In this document: in pieces, positions 1-17,171 of the stretch
How the letters are laid out: every line of letters begins with the position of its first letter
Position numbering within the stretch: the first letter of the stretch is position 1
IMG/VR virus record: IMGVR_UViG_3300042569_001733
Span: 1 to 55,029 of that record
Source of the DNA: a virus
DNA length: 55,029 nucleotides
Reading direction: 5' to 3' (one strand)
The notes under the pieces: generated by a model
Databases searched by the model: none
The model's input: the letters and a program-made list of their open reading frames with translations, nothing else
Told to the model about the DNA's origin: nothing
Made by a program: the position numbers and the translations under genes

Positions 1-1
1 T

Positions 2-2407
2 AGGAACTACCGTTCCCTCAGACTCCTTTGTCTCTTCGTTTAAGAAAATACCGATACGGTCTTCGTTCTTTCTGTAAATTTCAGATGCCTCGGATACAAC
101 TTTACATGTTCCTAACGCATCACGTGCAGACGAGCCAAGCAATTTAATCGCGCCCTCAACTGCCCAGGATAGAACCGCTGGAAGGGCTCCTTCAGGATCA
201 AAGATGTAGTGCTTTAGGTCTGGGTCTGGACTTTCAGGAACGTTTGTTAACGGCACGGGACGAATACGACGCCACATCGCATCATCGTTAATGATAGGTC
301 GGTGATTTGTAGTTACCCAAAGTTTTGCGCGAGAAGAAAATGTAAACGGTTTTTCACCAGGTGAACGAGCTGAGATTTCAGAAGAGCCTGTAAGTTTCTT
401 AACTGAGTTTTCCTTAAGTCTTTCAGACTCTGGAAGTTCGTCAACCCATACCATACGACGTCCGCGCAGCTCAGCCCAGTGATAAAGATCTGAGCCATTA
501 GCCTGTCCGTCGTTTTGTGCAAGGATAGAAGAGTCTAACGGCCACGCATATTGTTGCGTGCCCATGCACTTTACTAAAGCTTCAACTAATGTGTTCTTAC
601 CTGAACCAGCAGGTCCGTAAATTAAAAACATTACGTCGTACGTACGTAGACCAGTTAGCGAGTATCCAGCTGCACGCTGCAACCAATCCTGTAATTCTCT
701 GTCTCCACCTGTTGCAAAATCTAAGAACTGTTCCCACTTAACATTTCGCATTCCTGGCGTGTATGCAACAGGTGCGCGGCGTGTAATAAATAAATCAGGA
801 CGGCCTTTAAGTAATTCACCAGTACGAAGATCAATAACTCCGTTTGCAACACCAAGCAGTGTTTCATCTGAGTCCCAGGCGTTAACCTCAACCTGTACAC
901 GAGGATCGGACGTTGCGTTTTCAATACAGCCTGCGATGCGCGAGTTAGACTTAGCCTGCAGTGCCCACTTCATTAACTCTGACTGCTTGTCTGCATCCTC
1001 GTAGTTAACAACCTCGGATGCAATAACCGGTGCAAGCTTCTTTGTTAACTCCTGTAGTTCAAGATTTTCTACGTCAGGCTTCCAGTATCCGCCGTCCCAG
1101 TGAAACCAACCAAGTCCAGGTGTGTAACGAATTGCAGGACCAAACGAGTCTACAAGACGACGACCGTTTCCTGTATCTGTAAGTGTGCGCTTACCAGGTT
1201 CTCCGCCGTCATTTTCGTTAACCGCGTCAACGTCCTTAGGTACATCCATCTTTAAAAGACTTGATGCCTCGGAAATTGAATCACCGTCTGTTATAGACTG
1301 TGTAATAGATCCGCCGATAGTTCCAGGCATGTTATACGTGTCCTGCGGTGAATAATTTTCAGTTGTTCTAATTTCCTTTTGTTTTGCAGGCTTAGAACGT
1401 GTTTCATCTTGAGACTTGTTAGCCCATTCTTGTAATCCTGGCCACATGCGCTCTGATTTTGGATTGTCAATAACAAACTGTATAGCTCTGCGAACGTGCA
1501 TTAACAATCCGCCTTGGCCTTCAAGCTCAAGCGGCGGACGTACTTTTTCAGCGTTAAAGCGAATCATCATTGTTTCAACAGCAAGCTTTCCAGCCTCTGT
1601 GTTAACCGGGAACTTATTAGCAAGTGCGCACGTCATCGAGTAGATATCAACCGCGCGTGAGCCTTCCTCAATTCCTTCTTCAAGCAAACGCTCGACGTCG
1701 ATACGCTCGCCTGCAAAGTCTAGATCCTCTAGGAAACTCCAGTCGCCTTCACCAAGATTTGTGCCACCGCGTCGACTATTCTTTTTACGCAGAGACTGCA
1801 ATAGCTCTTCAGGTGCGGTTGCCATCTCAATTTCCCACGGCGCATGTCCTGGTGCCCACTCGTAACAAACTCCAGAGAAGTGTCGTGACGGAGTAATGAG
1901 AACATATCCGTTGTGCTTAATATCAACGCCCGGAAGATTTGCTTTCTTAAGATTTCCAACGAGCTGCTCTGACTCTTCACACTTATAAAATAGGTGACGT
2001 CCTCGCATAACTTTTCCACCTGCGATTGTGTACTCACCTGTGATTGCCTCAACTGTTGGAGGCAGGAATCCTTCGACTAAAGCTTCAAACTTTTCAAATG
2101 AATCTGGTCCACCTGAGCGCGGATCAATATCAATTACAAAAAATCCACTTGAACGACACATGACACCGATGTTCATGTTTGGATCTCTGTCCCACCAAGA
2201 GTTAACAGTTGCAGCGTCTGTAGTCGCGAACTTGTTCCACTCTGGAAGTGATGGGTGCTTGCCTACATCTTTTGGCTCAACGTGTGCGCCGCCACAAGTA
2301 CAGCGGCCTCCGACGATTCCATAGCAAGGAAGTATTGACCAATTATGAGTTGCATACCAACTTGCAGCAGGACCTAAACGTCCCTCAGCTGATTCCCATA
2401 CGCTCAT
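2..2407 (-). CDS. Primase-polymerase / D5-type helicase (3' end beyond window)
   Basis: Open from an ATG at 2407 to the left edge, at least 802 residues with no stop. The N-terminal ~200 residues look like a bifunctional primase-polymerase (archaeo-eukaryotic primase) domain: FFVIDIDPRSGG places the catalytic Asp pair at residues 93 and 95, and an HLFYK segment follows. A linker leads to a D5-like superfamily 3 helicase with Walker A GPAGSGKNT near residue 600, an MVWVDELPE Walker B-like segment and WVTTNHRP (sensor-like). It would prime and unwind phage DNA at replication forks. It is transcribed leftward, divergent from the gene at 2632. The C-terminal domain and stop lie outside the window. 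Confidence 0.9.
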   Translation of the reverse strand, partial: MSVWESAEGRLGPAASWYATHNWSILPCYGIVGGRCTCGGAHVEPKDVGKHPSLPEWNKFATTDAATVNSWWDRDPNMNIGVMCRSSGFFVIDIDPRSGGPDSFEKFEALVEGFLPPTVEAITGEYTIAGGKVMRGRHLFYKCEESEQLVGNLKKANLPGVDIKHNGYVLITPSRHFSGVCYEWAPGHAPWEIEMATAPEELLQSLRKKNSRRGGTNLGEGDWSFLEDLDFAGERIDVERLLEEGIEEGSRAVDIYSMTCALANKFPVNTEAGKLAVETMMIRFNAEKVRPPLELEGQGGLLMHVRRAIQFVIDNPKSERMWPGLQEWANKSQDETRSKPAKQKEIRTTENYSPQDTYNMPGTIGGSITQSITDGDSISEASSLLKMDVPKDVDAVNENDGGEPGKRTLTDTGNGRRLVDSFGPAIRYTPGLGWFHWDGGYWKPDVENLELQELTKKLAPVIASEVVNYEDADKQSELMKWALQAKSNSRIAGCIENATSDPRVQVEVNAWDSDETLLGVANGVIDLRTGELLKGRPDLFITRRAPVAYTPGMRNVKWEQFLDFATGGDRELQDWLQRAAGYSLTGLRTYDVMFLIYGPAGSGKNTLVEALVKCMGTQQYAWPLDSSILAQNDGQANGSDLYHWAELRGRRMVWVDELPESERLKENSVKKLTGSSEISARSPGEKPFTFSSRAKLWVTTNHRPIINDDAMWRRIRPVPLTNVPESPDPDLKHYIFDPEGALPAVLSWAVEGAIKLLGSSARDALGTCKVVSEASEIYRKNEDRIGIFLNEETKESEGTVVP

Positions 2408-2526
2408 ATTTGATTACCCTGCTTTAGCATCTATGCGTCGTTAGCTCCAATCAAATTATGTAAAACTCTATTTTTCTAGAGAAGAGCTATCATATCACTT
2501 ATCTAGAATCTTTGTTACTTGGCGAC

Positions 2527-2545
2527 TATAAAGGGTACCTACCCT
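2527..2545 (+). promoter_or_regulatory. Candidate -10 box with overlapping palindrome
   Basis: In the 224-bp divergent intergenic region, TATAAA (2527-2532) runs directly into the inverted repeat AGGGTA-CC-TACCCT (2532-2545). This looks like an operator overlapping a promoter between the leftward helicase gene and the rightward block. No convincing -35 box is visible. Confidence 0.35.
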
Positions 2546-2587
2546 AAAAGTAAACAACCGAAACAACTAATATCTTAATCCTTAATA

Positions 2588-2593
2588 TATAAT
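2588..2593 (+). promoter_or_regulatory. Candidate promoter -10 (TATAAT)
   Basis: A perfect TATAAT lies in an AT-rich stretch 38 bases ahead of the TTG start at 2632, which leaves a leader of about 30 bases. No clear -35 box. It is the best candidate to drive the small membrane protein and perhaps the genes after it. Confidence 0.4.
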
Positions 2594-2631
2594 TTGATAT
2601 ATCTTTAATACCCGACCGAAAGGCAACTACC

Positions 2632-3006
2632 TTGCTAAGTCAACTATCGATGCAGGTAGGCGCTGTGGTTGGAATCATAGGCGGAGGCTTATTTCTCCTA
2701 GCCTTCATCTACAAGATATACAAGATCATTAACCGCGTAGAGTCGGCCATCGGTGTAGACGAGCAGGGAAGAACGATGTCCGACCGTATGGATCGCGTCG
2801 AGTATCAGCTCTGGGAAAATGGAGGAAACTCCATGAAGGACCAGATGAACGCTAGCTCACAGCTTGCCAAGGAGACGGCGGTAGAGGTTAAGTTCATCAA
2901 GGATGTACTGCTCCAACTACTTTCTATTCCTGAAATGCACCAGGGCACCGCGCCCGTTGAGCCAAAGATGACAAAGACCCGTAAAAAGAAAGATCCATCC
3001 ATCTAA
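2632..3006 (+). CDS. Small membrane protein (holin-like topology)
   Basis: 124 residues from a TTG start; GAAAGG at 2618-2623 is 8 bases upstream and supports it. One strongly hydrophobic helix (about residues 10-27, VVGIIGGGLFLLAFIY) is followed by a hydrophilic, probably helical cytoplasmic region and a Lys-rich tail (TKTRKKKDPS). The topology (short N-terminus, one membrane helix, charged C-terminus) resembles small phage membrane proteins of the DUF2746/holin-like sort, but no family is certain. There is no adjacent endolysin to support a lysis role. It could equally be a membrane anchor for another phage protein. Confidence 0.7.
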   Translation: MLSQLSMQVGAVVGIIGGGLFLLAFIYKIYKIINRVESAIGVDEQGRTMSDRMDRVEYQLWENGGNSMKDQMNASSQLAKETAVEVKFIKDVLLQLLSIPEMHQGTAPVEPKMTKTRKKKDPSI

Positions 3007-3079
3007 AAGAAGCAGTTTTCTTCACCGCTAGTTTTAACCTCTTCTGTACTGTATTCCTGTTGTAAGTACACTAAAAAGC

Positions 3080-3108
3080 ATAGTTAAGAATACTTTTAAT
3101 TTAACTAT
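3080..3108. repeat. Inverted repeat ATAGTTAA/TTAACTAT
   Basis: Perfect 8-bp arms (3080-3087 and 3101-3108) separated by 13 bases lie in the gap between the membrane protein and the next gene. No T-run follows, so an operator or weak stem-loop is more likely than a terminator. Confidence 0.3.
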
Positions 3109-3112
3109 TTAT

Positions 3113-3211
3113 ATGCCAAATAAGCAGTACTTTTGCTCACTTCTTGTTACAATTTTCCTAACTGTTAGCCCGTGGCTTATAGTTCACTTAACTGGAGATG
3201 CCGTTAAGTAG
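3113..3211 (+). CDS. Possible 32-residue membrane peptide
   Basis: A short ATG-to-TAG frame encodes 32 residues with one hydrophobic segment (SLLVTIFLTVSPWLIVHL) and a short polar tail. It fills most of the 231-bp gap before the HTH gene. No ribosome-binding site is visible, so it may be spurious. The single membrane span is its only positive feature. Confidence 0.3.
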   Translation: MPNKQYFCSLLVTIFLTVSPWLIVHLTGDAVK

Positions 3212-3237
3212 CGTGTAGACAATACTTGGAGAGCTAT

Positions 3238-3516
3238 ATGTCACTTGCTGAACGTCTATCTCAATCAACAGGAATCGGTGCAGGACTGCCATGTAAGCTT
3301 GGGAGTCTCCTAACAGGAAGCCAGCTTTCAAAGGAAGACAAGGCAAAACTTGCCGAGGTACTTGAGGTTCCCTACGGTGCCCCAGGACGTCTTCCTAACA
3401 CAACCATCGCCGCGGCTCTAAGAGAAGAAGGCTTAGACGTAGGAGATACAGCGGTGACAAAACATCGCCGCGGCGCTTGTCGCTGCTTCGGATCTAATCC
3501 TAAGATCAGTGCGTAG
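3238..3516 (+). CDS. Helix-turn-helix DNA-binding protein
   Basis: 92 residues from ATG 3238; GGAG (3228-3231) sits 6 bases upstream, so this start is preferred to an in-frame TTG at 3226 that is itself part of the ribosome-binding site. The C-terminal half, with TTIAAALREEGLDVGDTAV followed by TKHRRGAC, has the form of the small HTH proteins of actinophages that carry a TIAxALRxEGxxVxxxxVxxHRRGxC motif. A CRC motif follows. Its stop TAG abuts the ATG of the phosphoesterase (no bases between), so the two are probably translated together. Likely role: DNA binding, regulatory or in recombination. Confidence 0.75.
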   Translation: MSLAERLSQSTGIGAGLPCKLGSLLTGSQLSKEDKAKLAEVLEVPYGAPGRLPNTTIAAALREEGLDVGDTAVTKHRRGACRCFGSNPKISA

Positions 3517-4710
3517 ATGACGCTATTTGACAAGCTCTCTGTTCCGGGGCGCTCTGGATCAGACTTTAAGACGAAGAACAGCGCTCCTGATGAGGCATGG
3601 CGTCCACGCATGGACGTAGGAGATGACGGCGGTTATGTAATCTCTATACCGCGACCTATCTCTGATATTCCTGATGCAAGAGAATTACTAATAGAATTTG
3701 ACCTTAATCCAGAGCATTGGGCGATTACGTCGGTAAGAAAATCGCGTTGGCAAAGATACGACGGCGAGCTTTTAGAATCACAAAGAATTAACATCGTTCC
3801 AATATCATCTCAAACAGAGTTAGACCTAGACATAAAAGATCTAATGAAGAGTATGCAAAATTGGAAGCCTGGCAAGAAGCCTCCAGTGACAACCGGAGAC
3901 CTTGCCTTTATTTTTGCGCCCAGCGACCAGCAACTAGGTAAGAAAGCTAACGGAGAGGGCACCAAGGAGACAGTAGAGCGTATTCAAACAGCAACTGAAG
4001 GTGCGGTTCATCGTTTACACGACCTTAGAAAAGTTGGAAGAGGCATAGGCACGGTTGTTATCGCGCTCCTAGGAGATCACGTTGAAGGTAACGTTTCTCA
4101 GGGTGGAAGACTGCAAAGTCACTCCGCGTCGGATATGGGTCTTACCGAACAGATACGCGTAGGCATAGGTGTGCTTATGGTTCAAATAAAGGCATTTGCA
4201 CCTCTAGTAGATCGCGTTGTAGTTGCGGTAGTAAACGGTAACCACGATGAGGTTAGCCGTCAGGTTGTGCTTGACCCATCTGAAGGATGGAATACGCACA
4301 TCGCAAACGTAGCCCAGTCTATCTGCGCTGAAAGCAGTGCGCTATCGCACGTAGAGTTTAGGTTCCCTGCAAAAGATCATCAAACACTTGCCGTTGAGGT
4401 ATGCGGAACGATGATCGGATTATTTCATGGGCACCAAAGTGGAAGAGACGTTACCAAGTATCTATCAGAGCAGGCAGCGGGTCAAACTGCTCTCGGCGGA
4501 TGCGATGTTTGGTTATCAGGACACTTCCACAACTTTAGATCTATGGACGTCGGCGGAAGATTTTGGGCGCAATGTCCCACTGTTGACCCAGGCTCAGCAT
4601 GGTTTAGAGACCGACGTGGCCTAGAGTCTAACCCTGGTATATTGACCATGGTCGTAGGTAAAGATCACGATCCAAGGCTTGATGTTAGCGTAATTCCAGC
4701 CAATAAATAA
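3517..4710 (+). CDS. Calcineurin-like (Mre11-type) metallophosphoesterase
   Basis: 397 residues. Metallophosphoesterase motifs are in order: SDQQLG (D137), GDHVEG (186-191), GNHDE (241-245), FHGHQ (~303-307) and GHFHN (~335-339). The first motif has DQQ where DxH is usual. The middle of the protein fits phage Mre11/SbcD-like nucleases or related phosphoesterases; the N-terminal ~125 residues are not recognised. The ATG follows the HTH gene's stop with no gap and has only a weak ribosome-binding site, which suggests coupling. Possible roles are DNA-end processing, with the HTH protein giving DNA targeting, or another phosphodiesterase activity. Confidence 0.85.
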   Translation: MTLFDKLSVPGRSGSDFKTKNSAPDEAWRPRMDVGDDGGYVISIPRPISDIPDARELLIEFDLNPEHWAITSVRKSRWQRYDGELLESQRINIVPISSQTELDLDIKDLMKSMQNWKPGKKPPVTTGDLAFIFAPSDQQLGKKANGEGTKETVERIQTATEGAVHRLHDLRKVGRGIGTVVIALLGDHVEGNVSQGGRLQSHSASDMGLTEQIRVGIGVLMVQIKAFAPLVDRVVVAVVNGNHDEVSRQVVLDPSEGWNTHIANVAQSICAESSALSHVEFRFPAKDHQTLAVEVCGTMIGLFHGHQSGRDVTKYLSEQAAGQTALGGCDVWLSGHFHNFRSMDVGGRFWAQCPTVDPGSAWFRDRRGLESNPGILTMVVGKDHDPRLDVSVIPANK

Positions 4711-4742
4711 TAAAATATCCAAGTAAAGATTTTATTTATTTG
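4697..4742. terminator. AT-rich imperfect inverted repeat, possible terminator
   Basis: CCAATAAATAATAAAAT and its near-complement ATTTTATTTATTTGG flank about ten bases just after the phosphoesterase stop. The stem is A/T only and not followed by a clean T-run, so this is a weak terminator candidate separating the nuclease and fibre blocks. Confidence 0.3.
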
Positions 4743-4804
4743 GTAGTATGTACCTGTCTCCTATTATTGTCTCTGCGATGTTCTGAGAGATATAGGTACG
4801 TTAA

Positions 4805-7087
<2,283 letters not shown>

Positions 7088-7100
7088 GGGAGGATAGTAA

Positions 7101-8792
<1,692 letters not shown>

Positions 8793-8800
8793 TCCTTTCT

Positions 8801-8806
8801 TATAAT
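8801..8806 (+). promoter_or_regulatory. Candidate promoter -10 (TATAAT)
   Basis: TATAAT in the 101-bp gap between fibres 2 and 3, about 90 bases before the ATG at 8894. A stem-loop GGGAAC-CTCTCT-GTTCCC (8848-8865) lies in the resulting leader. Confidence 0.35.
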
Positions 8807-8847
8807 ACCTTAAGTCATCTTCTTTCCTAAAGGATAAAATATCTTTC

Positions 8848-8865
8848 GGGAACCTCTCTGTTCCC
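8848..8865 (+). other. Leader stem-loop before fibre 3
   Basis: Perfect 6-bp arms GGGAAC/GTTCCC with a 6-base loop, 28 bases ahead of the fibre 3 start and not followed by T residues. It could stabilise the mRNA or weakly separate the fibre 2 and fibre 3 transcripts. Confidence 0.35.
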
Positions 8866-8878
8866 AACACTCGAGTGA

Positions 8879-11260
<2,382 letters not shown>

Positions 11261-11273
11261 CCCCTTCTTAAAG

Positions 11274-11313
11274 GAAACTGCCCGTTCTTCTCCAGAAGAG
11301 CGGGCAGTTTTTT
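11274..11313 (+). terminator. Rho-independent terminator after fibre 3
   Basis: AACTGCCCGTTCTTCT pairs with AGAAGAGCGGGCAGTT (one T-G wobble) around a 2-base loop and runs into a T-tract. It is a clear intrinsic terminator 14 bases after the fibre 3 stop. Confidence 0.9.
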
Positions 11314-11343
11314 ATGCTCGTTTTTAAGATAAACATCGAGATT

Positions 11344-11359
11344 TATAGTATAGTATACC
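11344..11359 (+). promoter_or_regulatory. Candidate promoter for fibre 4 and downstream
   Basis: Overlapping TATAGT-TATAGT-TATACC hexamers (11344-11349, 11349-11354, 11354-11359) lie between the terminator and the ATG at 11388. A new transcript is needed after the terminator, which supports a promoter here. No clear -35 box. Confidence 0.45.
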
Positions 11360-11378
11360 CATACCTTTGCAGCAGTGA

Positions 11379-14404
<3,026 letters not shown>

Positions 14405-14408
<4 letters not shown>

Positions 14409-15580
14409 CAACTAATTATAAGATATTAGGACAGACTGCTCCTGCTGTAGGCGGTGAATTACTTAACTACACAGTTCCCGCTGCTACCTCTACATTAGTG
14501 CGCTCAATTAACGTAACTAATACCTCTGCAACTGCAGATACTTACAGTCTTGCTATTGCACCAAAAAACTTGTTTGTAGGAATTGTTGATTATTCAACCA
14601 CAGCAACATACTCTACCGATGGTATTACTTGGACATCAACAACTTTGCCAGTCGCGTCTACTTCTGTATGGCGCGTTTCGTATGGAAATGGTGTATTTGT
14701 TGCAATCCAGCCTGATTCAACAACAGCATTCTATTCTACTAATGGAATATCTTGGAGTACAACAACCATGATATCAGATGGACAGTATGGAAATTGGCGT
14801 GGTTTAGCTTTTGGTAACGGTACTTTTGTTGCTACTGCTCAAAACACATCAGTTTCAGCTACTTCTACTAATGGTATTACTTGGACTCAAAGAAGTATGC
14901 CATCAAGTAAAAATTGGACTGCAGCGGTCTATGGAAACAATACGTTTGTTGTATTAACATCATTTTCTACTACAGCCGCCTCGTCTACAGACGGCATTAC
15001 TTGGACTGAAATAACTATGCCAGTGTCTGTTAATTTTAAAAACGTAGTTTTTGGTAAAGGTATATTTGTTGCAGTAGCAGGTGAATCAACCACATCCGTA
15101 TCTTCAACAGATGGAATTACTTGGACTGTAAGAACTCTGCCGTCTGCACCTGATTGGGTTGGGTTGGCTTATGGAAATGGTGTATTTGTTGCAACAGGAG
15201 CTTATTTTGGTTCTTCTAACGCATCGATATATTCTACTGATGGAATAACTTGGACAGCAACAACTATGCCAAATACAGCCGCTTGGGAATCGGTAGCGTA
15301 TGGAAGTAATGTTTTCGTTGCAGTGGGGTTTGGCTATGGGGGAGGTAAAGCAAGCTCAACTAACGGAATTACTTGGACTATCAGAACAATTCCAGAAATA
15401 AAAAGAATAGGATATAGCAATACAGAATCATCTAACTTTATTGCTTATAACAATTCTATTCCTGGAAATTCAACGGTAACTATAAAAGCAGGATACACGT
15501 TGCCAGCATCTGGCGGTATCAGAGTAACATCTACTAACGGTACCTCTACATTTTCAACATTCGGAGCGGAGATTTCATAA
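14405..15580 (+). CDS. Propeller-bearing fibre/tip protein B (paralog of A)
   Basis: 391 residues, overlapping A by ATGA. Same architecture: N-terminal NYKILGQ...TLVRSINVTN, seven repeats with ST(D/N)GITWT and YGNGVFVA, and a C-terminal segment ending FSTFGAEIS. Repeat faces differ markedly from A (fewer charged residues, more Thr/Ser), consistent with two tip specificities after duplication. Likely role: alternative or heteromeric adhesin at the tail fibre tip. Confidence 0.75.
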
Positions 15581-15924
15581 TGAGTAAACTTGTCTACAGA
15601 GGAGGAAGCGGCACGTCTACTGTGCAGTCCATCACCCTTGCAGCTGGTACTACGACAATTCCTTTTAGTAGCTATGGCACTATTCTCGTAACACCAAACG
15701 CTACTGCCTCCTATACGGCAACAACAACAGCGGCAACTGCGGGGGATAAAGCAACACTACTTATTGTTACTAGCGGTACATCCTCATACACGATTACATT
15801 TAGCACTGGTTTTAAGCCAAATGGTACTTTGGCTACTGGTACAGTAACCGCAAAGACATTTGCCCTCACATACGTTTTTGATGGCACTAATTGGCTAGAA
15901 TTAAGCCGCACTACCGCACTATAA
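15580..15924 (+). CDS. Small fibre-cap-like protein
   Basis: 114 residues, overlapping the previous stop by one base (TAATG). A β-rich, Thr/Ser-rich sequence ending VFDGTNWLELSRT closely follows the form of phage fibre cap domains (compare DTWVIVGDL at the end of fibre 3). Probably a separately encoded fibre cap or decoration. No catalytic motif is visible. Confidence 0.6.
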   Translation: MSKLVYRGGSGTSTVQSITLAAGTTTIPFSSYGTILVTPNATASYTATTTAATAGDKATLLIVTSGTSSYTITFSTGFKPNGTLATGTVTAKTFALTYVFDGTNWLELSRTTAL

Positions 15925-15938
15925 AAAGGAGAAATGCA

Positions 15939-16277
15939 ATGACAGCACGTTATGAACTAGATGCAGATAACGCGGTAAAGGTGTTTTACCCAGATTCTGA
16001 TGTCGCATCCCTATATCAACCTAATTGGCCTAACGGCGATGCTTGGGCAGATGCAGCAGAGGCTTCTGCGTGGGCTGTTCTCTACCTTGCATCTATCAAT
16101 GACGAAGATGCCCCATATGCACCAGGTGCACGTGGTGAGGCTGGTCGCGCAAAGCCAACAGCAGAGCAGAAGGCAGCTATTGAAGCAGCCCGTGCAACGC
16201 TAGAAGCAGCAACAACACCAGAAGAGCGTCAAGCAGCCCAGGCTGCTCTACAGGCAATCTACGAGGCAATGAACTAA
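15939..16277 (+). CDS. Hypothetical protein at end of fibre operon
   Basis: 112 residues from ATG 15939, chosen because AAAAAGGAG sits just upstream; an in-frame upstream GTG lies inside the previous gene. The first ~75 residues are acidic and aromatic (VFYPDSDVASLYQPNWPNGDAW); the rest is an Ala/Glu-rich helix (TAEQKAAIEAARATLEAA). The small helical protein directly after the fibre genes may be a fibre assembly factor, but I recognise no family. A terminator follows at once. Confidence 0.6.
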   Translation: MTARYELDADNAVKVFYPDSDVASLYQPNWPNGDAWADAAEASAWAVLYLASINDEDAPYAPGARGEAGRAKPTAEQKAAIEAARATLEAATTPEERQAAQAALQAIYEAMN

Positions 16278-16291
16278 ACCTTAACGTATAA

Positions 16292-16324
16292 AGGCCGTCT
16301 AGTGAAAACTAGGCGGCTTTTTAC
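16292..16324 (+). terminator. Rho-independent terminator ending the fibre operon
   Basis: GCCGTCTAGT and ACTAGGCGGC pair (one T-G) around a GAAA loop, followed by TTTTTA. It separates the fibre operon from the sulfation/glycosylation cassette. Confidence 0.85.
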
Positions 16325-16334
16325 TTTTGTATGT

Positions 16335-16340
16335 TACTAT
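16335..16340 (+). promoter_or_regulatory. Candidate -10 for a leaderless transcript
   Basis: TACTAT ends 6 bases before the ATG at 16347, the geometry of leaderless actinobacterial promoters (TANNNT about 7 bases from the start codon). No ribosome-binding site precedes that ATG, and the terminator just upstream requires a new promoter. Confidence 0.45.
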
Positions 16341-16346
16341 TTACCT

Positions 16347-17171
16347 ATGACTACACATGACGAAAAGAAATTCTTTTTTATGGCAGGGCTTCCACGCTCA
16401 GGAGGCACGCTGCTATCTTCTATTCTTAATCAAAATCCAGATATATACGTCTCACCGCAGTCGACTCTTCCTAACACCCTAGGCGCCGCGTACAACCAGT
16501 ATCAAAGTAAAGAGAATAAAGACGCTAATCAATTTGATCATATCTACGCTGTTATGGAAACAATCATTCCAATATTCTACAGTGTCCGCCCGGAGAAGTA
16601 CATCGTCGATAAGAACTTCTCCTGGCTAGACGGGCACCCGTACGTAATTCTAGAAAACCACCTTAAAAATGATATTAGGGTTATATGTCCAGTGCGTGAT
16701 GTTTTAGGTATACTTGCGTCATGGAATAGACTATGTGAAAATGACCCTAATAACGAATACGACAAGACTATATATAAAAAATATAGAGACAAAAGCTTGA
16801 TGGCTGACAAAAGAGCCCGTTACTTCATGGAGCTTGGTGACGAAGAAAATGGAATTCTAAAGGGAATTGAAAATCTTAAACGAGTGCTATATCCTGAGTT
16901 CAAGGATAATATTCTACTAGTAGACTATGACGACCTTACTAAGGACACGGAAAGTACTATAGGCAAGGTGTACGATTTCCTTGAGATTCCTAACTACACC
17001 CATGCGTATAAGTCACTATCTACACCTCATAAGTATGAAGATACTTGGGGAGTTAAGGATCACCATAAGGTGAAGTCGACTATCAAGCGTGAAGAATACG
17101 ACTACAGTAAGATATTTTCGCCTGCAACAATTAAGCAATACTCGGGACTAGAGTTTTGGAGAAACACATGA
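16347..17171 (+). CDS. Sulfotransferase (PAPS-dependent)
   Basis: 274 residues from ATG 16347; an earlier in-frame GTG (16302) lies inside the terminator and is rejected. FMAGLPRSGGTLLSSIL (GLPRSGGT at residues 14-21) is the 5'-phosphosulfate-binding loop of sulfotransferases. ICPVRDVLGILASW fits the 3'-phosphate-binding region, and LVDYDDLTKDTESTIGKVYDFLEI is typical of the C-terminal half. It would move sulfate from PAPS to a sugar or tyrosine hydroxyl. The next gene (ATGA overlap) encodes an APS kinase-like donor-making enzyme, and four glycosyltransferases follow, so a glycan acceptor is likely. No signal peptide, so cytoplasmic. Confidence 0.85.
   Translation: MTTHDEKKFFFMAGLPRSGGTLLSSILNQNPDIYVSPQSTLPNTLGAAYNQYQSKENKDANQFDHIYAVMETIIPIFYSVRPEKYIVDKNFSWLDGHPYVILENHLKNDIRVICPVRDVLGILASWNRLCENDPNNEYDKTIYKKYRDKSLMADKRARYFMELGDEENGILKGIENLKRVLYPEFKDNILLVDYDDLTKDTESTIGKVYDFLEIPNYTHAYKSLSTPHKYEDTWGVKDHHKVKSTIKREEYDYSKIFSPATIKQYSGLEFWRNT

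Noticed and set aside
313-2324. Many short frames on both strands in 1-2400
   Set aside because: All overlap one continuous 802-codon minus-strand frame with primase-polymerase and helicase motifs.
2632-3006. Calling the membrane protein a holin
   Set aside because: No endolysin or second lysis gene in the window. A single helix and basic tail are not specific.
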